Below, piece after piece: positions 7,895 through 9,084 of a stretch of DNA of 9,084 nt. The number at the start of each line of letters is the position of its first letter. The stretch's first letter is position 1. The DNA comes from an uncultured Clostridia bacterium (GTDB lineage: Bacteria > Bacillota > Clostridia > Christensenellales > Borkfalkiaceae), in NCBI GenBank assembly GCA_946627905.1, contig CAMOVY010000040.1, forward strand, positions 1 to 9,084. The letters run 5' to 3'. Both the position numbers and the translations under genes were made by a program. The notes beneath the pieces were generated by a model. That model saw only the letters and a list, made by a program, of their open reading frames with translations. It searched no databases and was not told the DNA's origin.

Positions 7895-7923
7895 ATTTTA
7901 TCACGCTAAAGTGCTAAAGTCAA
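7895..7923 (-). promoter_or_regulatory. Sigma-A/sigma-70 type promoter of the histidine operon
   Basis: On the minus strand a -35 box TTGACT (7918 to 7923, five of six consensus bases) is followed by an exact 17-base spacer and the -10 box TAAAAT (7895 to 7900, five of six). A TG one base upstream of the -10 makes it an extended -10 element. Transcription would begin near the G at 7888, leaving about 20 bases of leader. The spacing and match make this the only convincing promoter in the window, and it would drive the whole his operon. Confidence 0.85.
7897..7918. promoter_or_regulatory. Candidate operator for the TrpR-like regulator
   Basis: The near-palindrome TTTAGCAC-N6-GTGATAAA (minus-strand reading) has arms matching at seven of eight positions. 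It lies between the -35 and -10 boxes and covers three to four bases of the -10, so a bound dimer would block RNA polymerase. The same stretch can also be read as a tandem repeat, CTTTAGC-A-CTTTAGC (7905 to 7919). Assignment to the adjacent regulator is an inference from position; I have no known motif to compare it with. Confidence 0.5.
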
Positions 7924-7925
7924 CG

Positions 7926-7964
7926 AAAAAACGGCGGATTGAAAAAATTTTTTCCGTCCGCCGT
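7926..7964 (-). terminator. Rho-independent terminator after the carB-dapF transcript
   Basis: On the minus strand ACGGCGGA and TCCGCCGT form a perfect 8-bp GC-rich stem, separated by an 18-base loop that holds AAAAAATTTTTT. The run TTTTTT follows at 7926 to 7931, its first T being the last base of the stem. The hairpin starts 34 bases after the stop at 7999, and ends two bases before the -35 box of the his promoter. It separates the two transcription units. Confidence 0.9.
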
Positions 7965-7998
7965 ATAAAATTTTAAGATAAATTCGTAAAATATCCGG

Positions 7999-9084
7999 TT
8001 AATACTCGAATTCGCCTTTAAATACTTCGGTGGTTTCACCCGTTAAAACCACGTTTTCGCCGTCGTAATTTACGGTAAGTTTGCCACCCGCAAGCCTTAC
8101 CGTAATATCCTTACCCTTATCGCAATAGCCGTTTATTATTGCCGCGACGGTTGCCGCCGCCGCGCCCGTGCCGCAGGCAAGCGTTTCGCCGTTGCCGCGC
8201 TCCCATACGCGCAGGCGCAAATCGTTTCTGCCGACAACCTTAACAAATTCCACGTTGGTTTTATCGGGGAAAATCGCCGCGTTCTCAAGCGCACGACCGA
8301 ATTTTTTAACGTCTAAAAAATCGATTTCTTCATCGAAAACCACACAATGCGGGTTGCCGACCGAAAGGCAAGTTATATTGAACGTTTTTCCGCAAACGGT
8401 ATACGGATAATTTATTATCTTATCTTTTTTAACCGCGCAAGGGATTGATTTTGGCGCAAAGTCCGCCTTACCCATATTGACGGACACCGAACCGACTTTA
8501 TTTCCCCTTATGAAAAGCGAAAGGTCGTATACCCTGCCCGCGCACTCGATTTGCATTTTTTCCGAAACTTTTATGCCGTTATCGTACAGGTATTTAGCCA
8601 CGCAACGGATATTGTTGCCCGCCATTTGGCTCAGACTTCCGTCTTTGTTGAAAGAAAGCATCTTTGCGGCGGCTTTGTCCGAATTTTCTATAAGCACTAT
8701 TCCGTCCCCGCCGATACCGTAATACGGCGCGCAGAGATTAACGCATAAAGATTCCGGACAGGTTATCGCGCCGTTTCTGTTGTCGATAAATATATAGTCG
8801 TTGCCGCAAGAGTGCATTTTTACGAACTTTATAATACTCTTTTCTTTCCGCATAGCGCAGATGTCGACGAGTTCCGTGTTCTTTTCGTTAAACCTGCTGG
8901 CTATCATTTCCGCTAAAGCGTTAGCGGTGTCAAGCGAAGTTAAACACGGAACGGATTTTAACATCGCTTTGCGGTGCAGTTCGATATAGTCGCCCATCGT
9001 CGCGTCTTTTACCGCGCCCGTATATACTATATAGTTTAATTTGCCGCTGTCTATAAGCGCGTTGATTTCGCCGGATTCTGCCGC
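7999..9084 (-). CDS. carB-dapF: Carbamoyl-phosphate synthase large subunit C-terminus fused in frame to a diaminopimelate epimerase-like domain (N-terminus beyond the window)
   Basis: The frame is open from the window edge to the TAA at 7999, giving 361 visible residues. The first 77 or so are the end of CarB: AAESGEINALIDSGK, then YIVYTGAVKDATMGDYIELH and PCLTSLDTANALAEMIASRF, matching the MGS-like allosteric domain. From the Met codon at 8851 to 8853 onward there are 284 residues of DapF, which interconverts LL- and meso-diaminopimelate for lysine and peptidoglycan synthesis. DapF signatures include KMHSCGNDYIFID, GIGGDGIVLIE, VGNPHCVVFD, and ERGNGETLACGTGA with the second catalytic Cys at DapF residue 227. 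The first catalytic Cys, normally in CGNG, is Ala78 in QMAGNNIRC. No stop and no ribosome binding site lie between the domains, though internal initiation at 8853 remains possible. DapF length is normal. Confidence 0.88.
   Translation of the reverse strand, partial: AAESGEINALIDSGKLNYIVYTGAVKDATMGDYIELHRKAMLKSVPCLTSLDTANALAEMIASRFNEKNTELVDICAMRKEKSIIKFVKMHSCGNDYIFIDNRNGAITCPESLCVNLCAPYYGIGGDGIVLIENSDKAAAKMLSFNKDGSLSQMAGNNIRCVAKYLYDNGIKVSEKMQIECAGRVYDLSLFIRGNKVGSVSVNMGKADFAPKSIPCAVKKDKIINYPYTVCGKTFNITCLSVGNPHCVVFDEEIDFLDVKKFGRALENAAIFPDKTNVEFVKVVGRNDLRLRVWERGNGETLACGTGAAAATVAAIINGYCDKGKDITVRLAGGKLTVNYDGENVVLTGETTEVFKGEFEY
8854..9084 (-). other. carB: CarB C-terminal MGS-like domain portion of the fused frame
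   Basis: This portion of the fusion encodes the last part of the carbamoyl-phosphate synthase allosteric domain, ending at about NTELVDICA. CarB makes carbamoyl phosphate for pyrimidines and arginine with the CarA subunit, and this domain binds nucleotide or ornithine effectors in studied homologues. The ATP-grasp domains would lie beyond the right edge. In ordinary CarB proteins a stop would come near here; instead the frame continues into DapF. Confidence 0.85.

Noticed and set aside
7897..7919. Resemblance of TTAGCAC in the his promoter to a CIRCE (HrcA) heat-shock operator half-site
   Set aside because: CIRCE is TTAGCACTC-N9-GAGTGCTAA. Here the second arm differs and the spacing is 6 rather than 13 between the equivalent bases; the downstream genes are biosynthetic.
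7942..7953. A6T6 tract as a separate regulatory element or bent-DNA site
   Set aside because: It lies in the loop of the terminator hairpin. It could bend DNA just upstream of the promoter, but nothing in the sequence supports a specific role.
8995..8997. ATG at 8995 to 8997 as the start of an independent 332-residue DapF
   Set aside because: The frame stays open to the window edge and the residues on both sides of this Met continue the CarB MGS-like domain, so it is an internal methionine.

Overview
The window is one strand of closely packed biosynthetic genes. Every gene I can support is on the minus strand, so transcription runs from high to low coordinates. The content is a nearly complete histidine biosynthesis operon, preceded by the end of an unrelated transcript carrying carbamoyl-phosphate synthase and diaminopimelate epimerase sequence. 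No mobile element, RNA gene, CRISPR array or phage-like segment is visible, and no stretch of 300 bases lacks a gene. A TrpR-like YerC-type regulator, a short-form HisG with HisZ, a PHP-type histidinol phosphatase, strong AAGGAG-type ribosome binding sites and a sigma-A-type promoter all suggest a Firmicute, most likely a Clostridia-class organism of moderate GC content. I cannot place it more finely.

Right edge (9084 to about 7926): one reading frame is open from the window edge to a stop at 7999. It begins in the C-terminal allosteric (MGS-like) domain of CarB and continues without a stop into a full DapF-like domain. The first of the two DapF catalytic cysteines is replaced by alanine. A Rho-independent terminator follows the stop codon.

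Intergenic control region (about 7998 to 7869): the terminator U-tract lies two bases upstream of the -35 element of a strong promoter (TTGACT, 17 bases, extended -10 TGATAAAAT). A near-palindrome TTTAGCAC-N6-GTGATAAA fills the spacer and overlaps the -10. The predicted leader is only about 20 bases, which leaves no room for a T-box, riboswitch or peptide attenuator. Control by a DNA-binding repressor is therefore the simplest model, and the first gene of the operon encodes one.

Histidine operon (7868 to the left edge): the order is hisR-like regulator, hisZ-hisG fusion, hisD, hisC, hisB, hisH, hisA, hisF, hisI-hisE fusion, and hisK (cut by the left edge). These cover all ten steps from PRPP and ATP to histidine. 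The genes overlap or nearly touch, with ATGA or TAATG junctions at five of the nine boundaries, pointing to a single translationally coupled mRNA.

The most notable points are the HisZ-HisG fusion, the CarB-DapF fusion, the missing DapF catalytic cysteine, and the regulator with its candidate operator. Otherwise this is core metabolism, and I see no evidence of an entirely new system.
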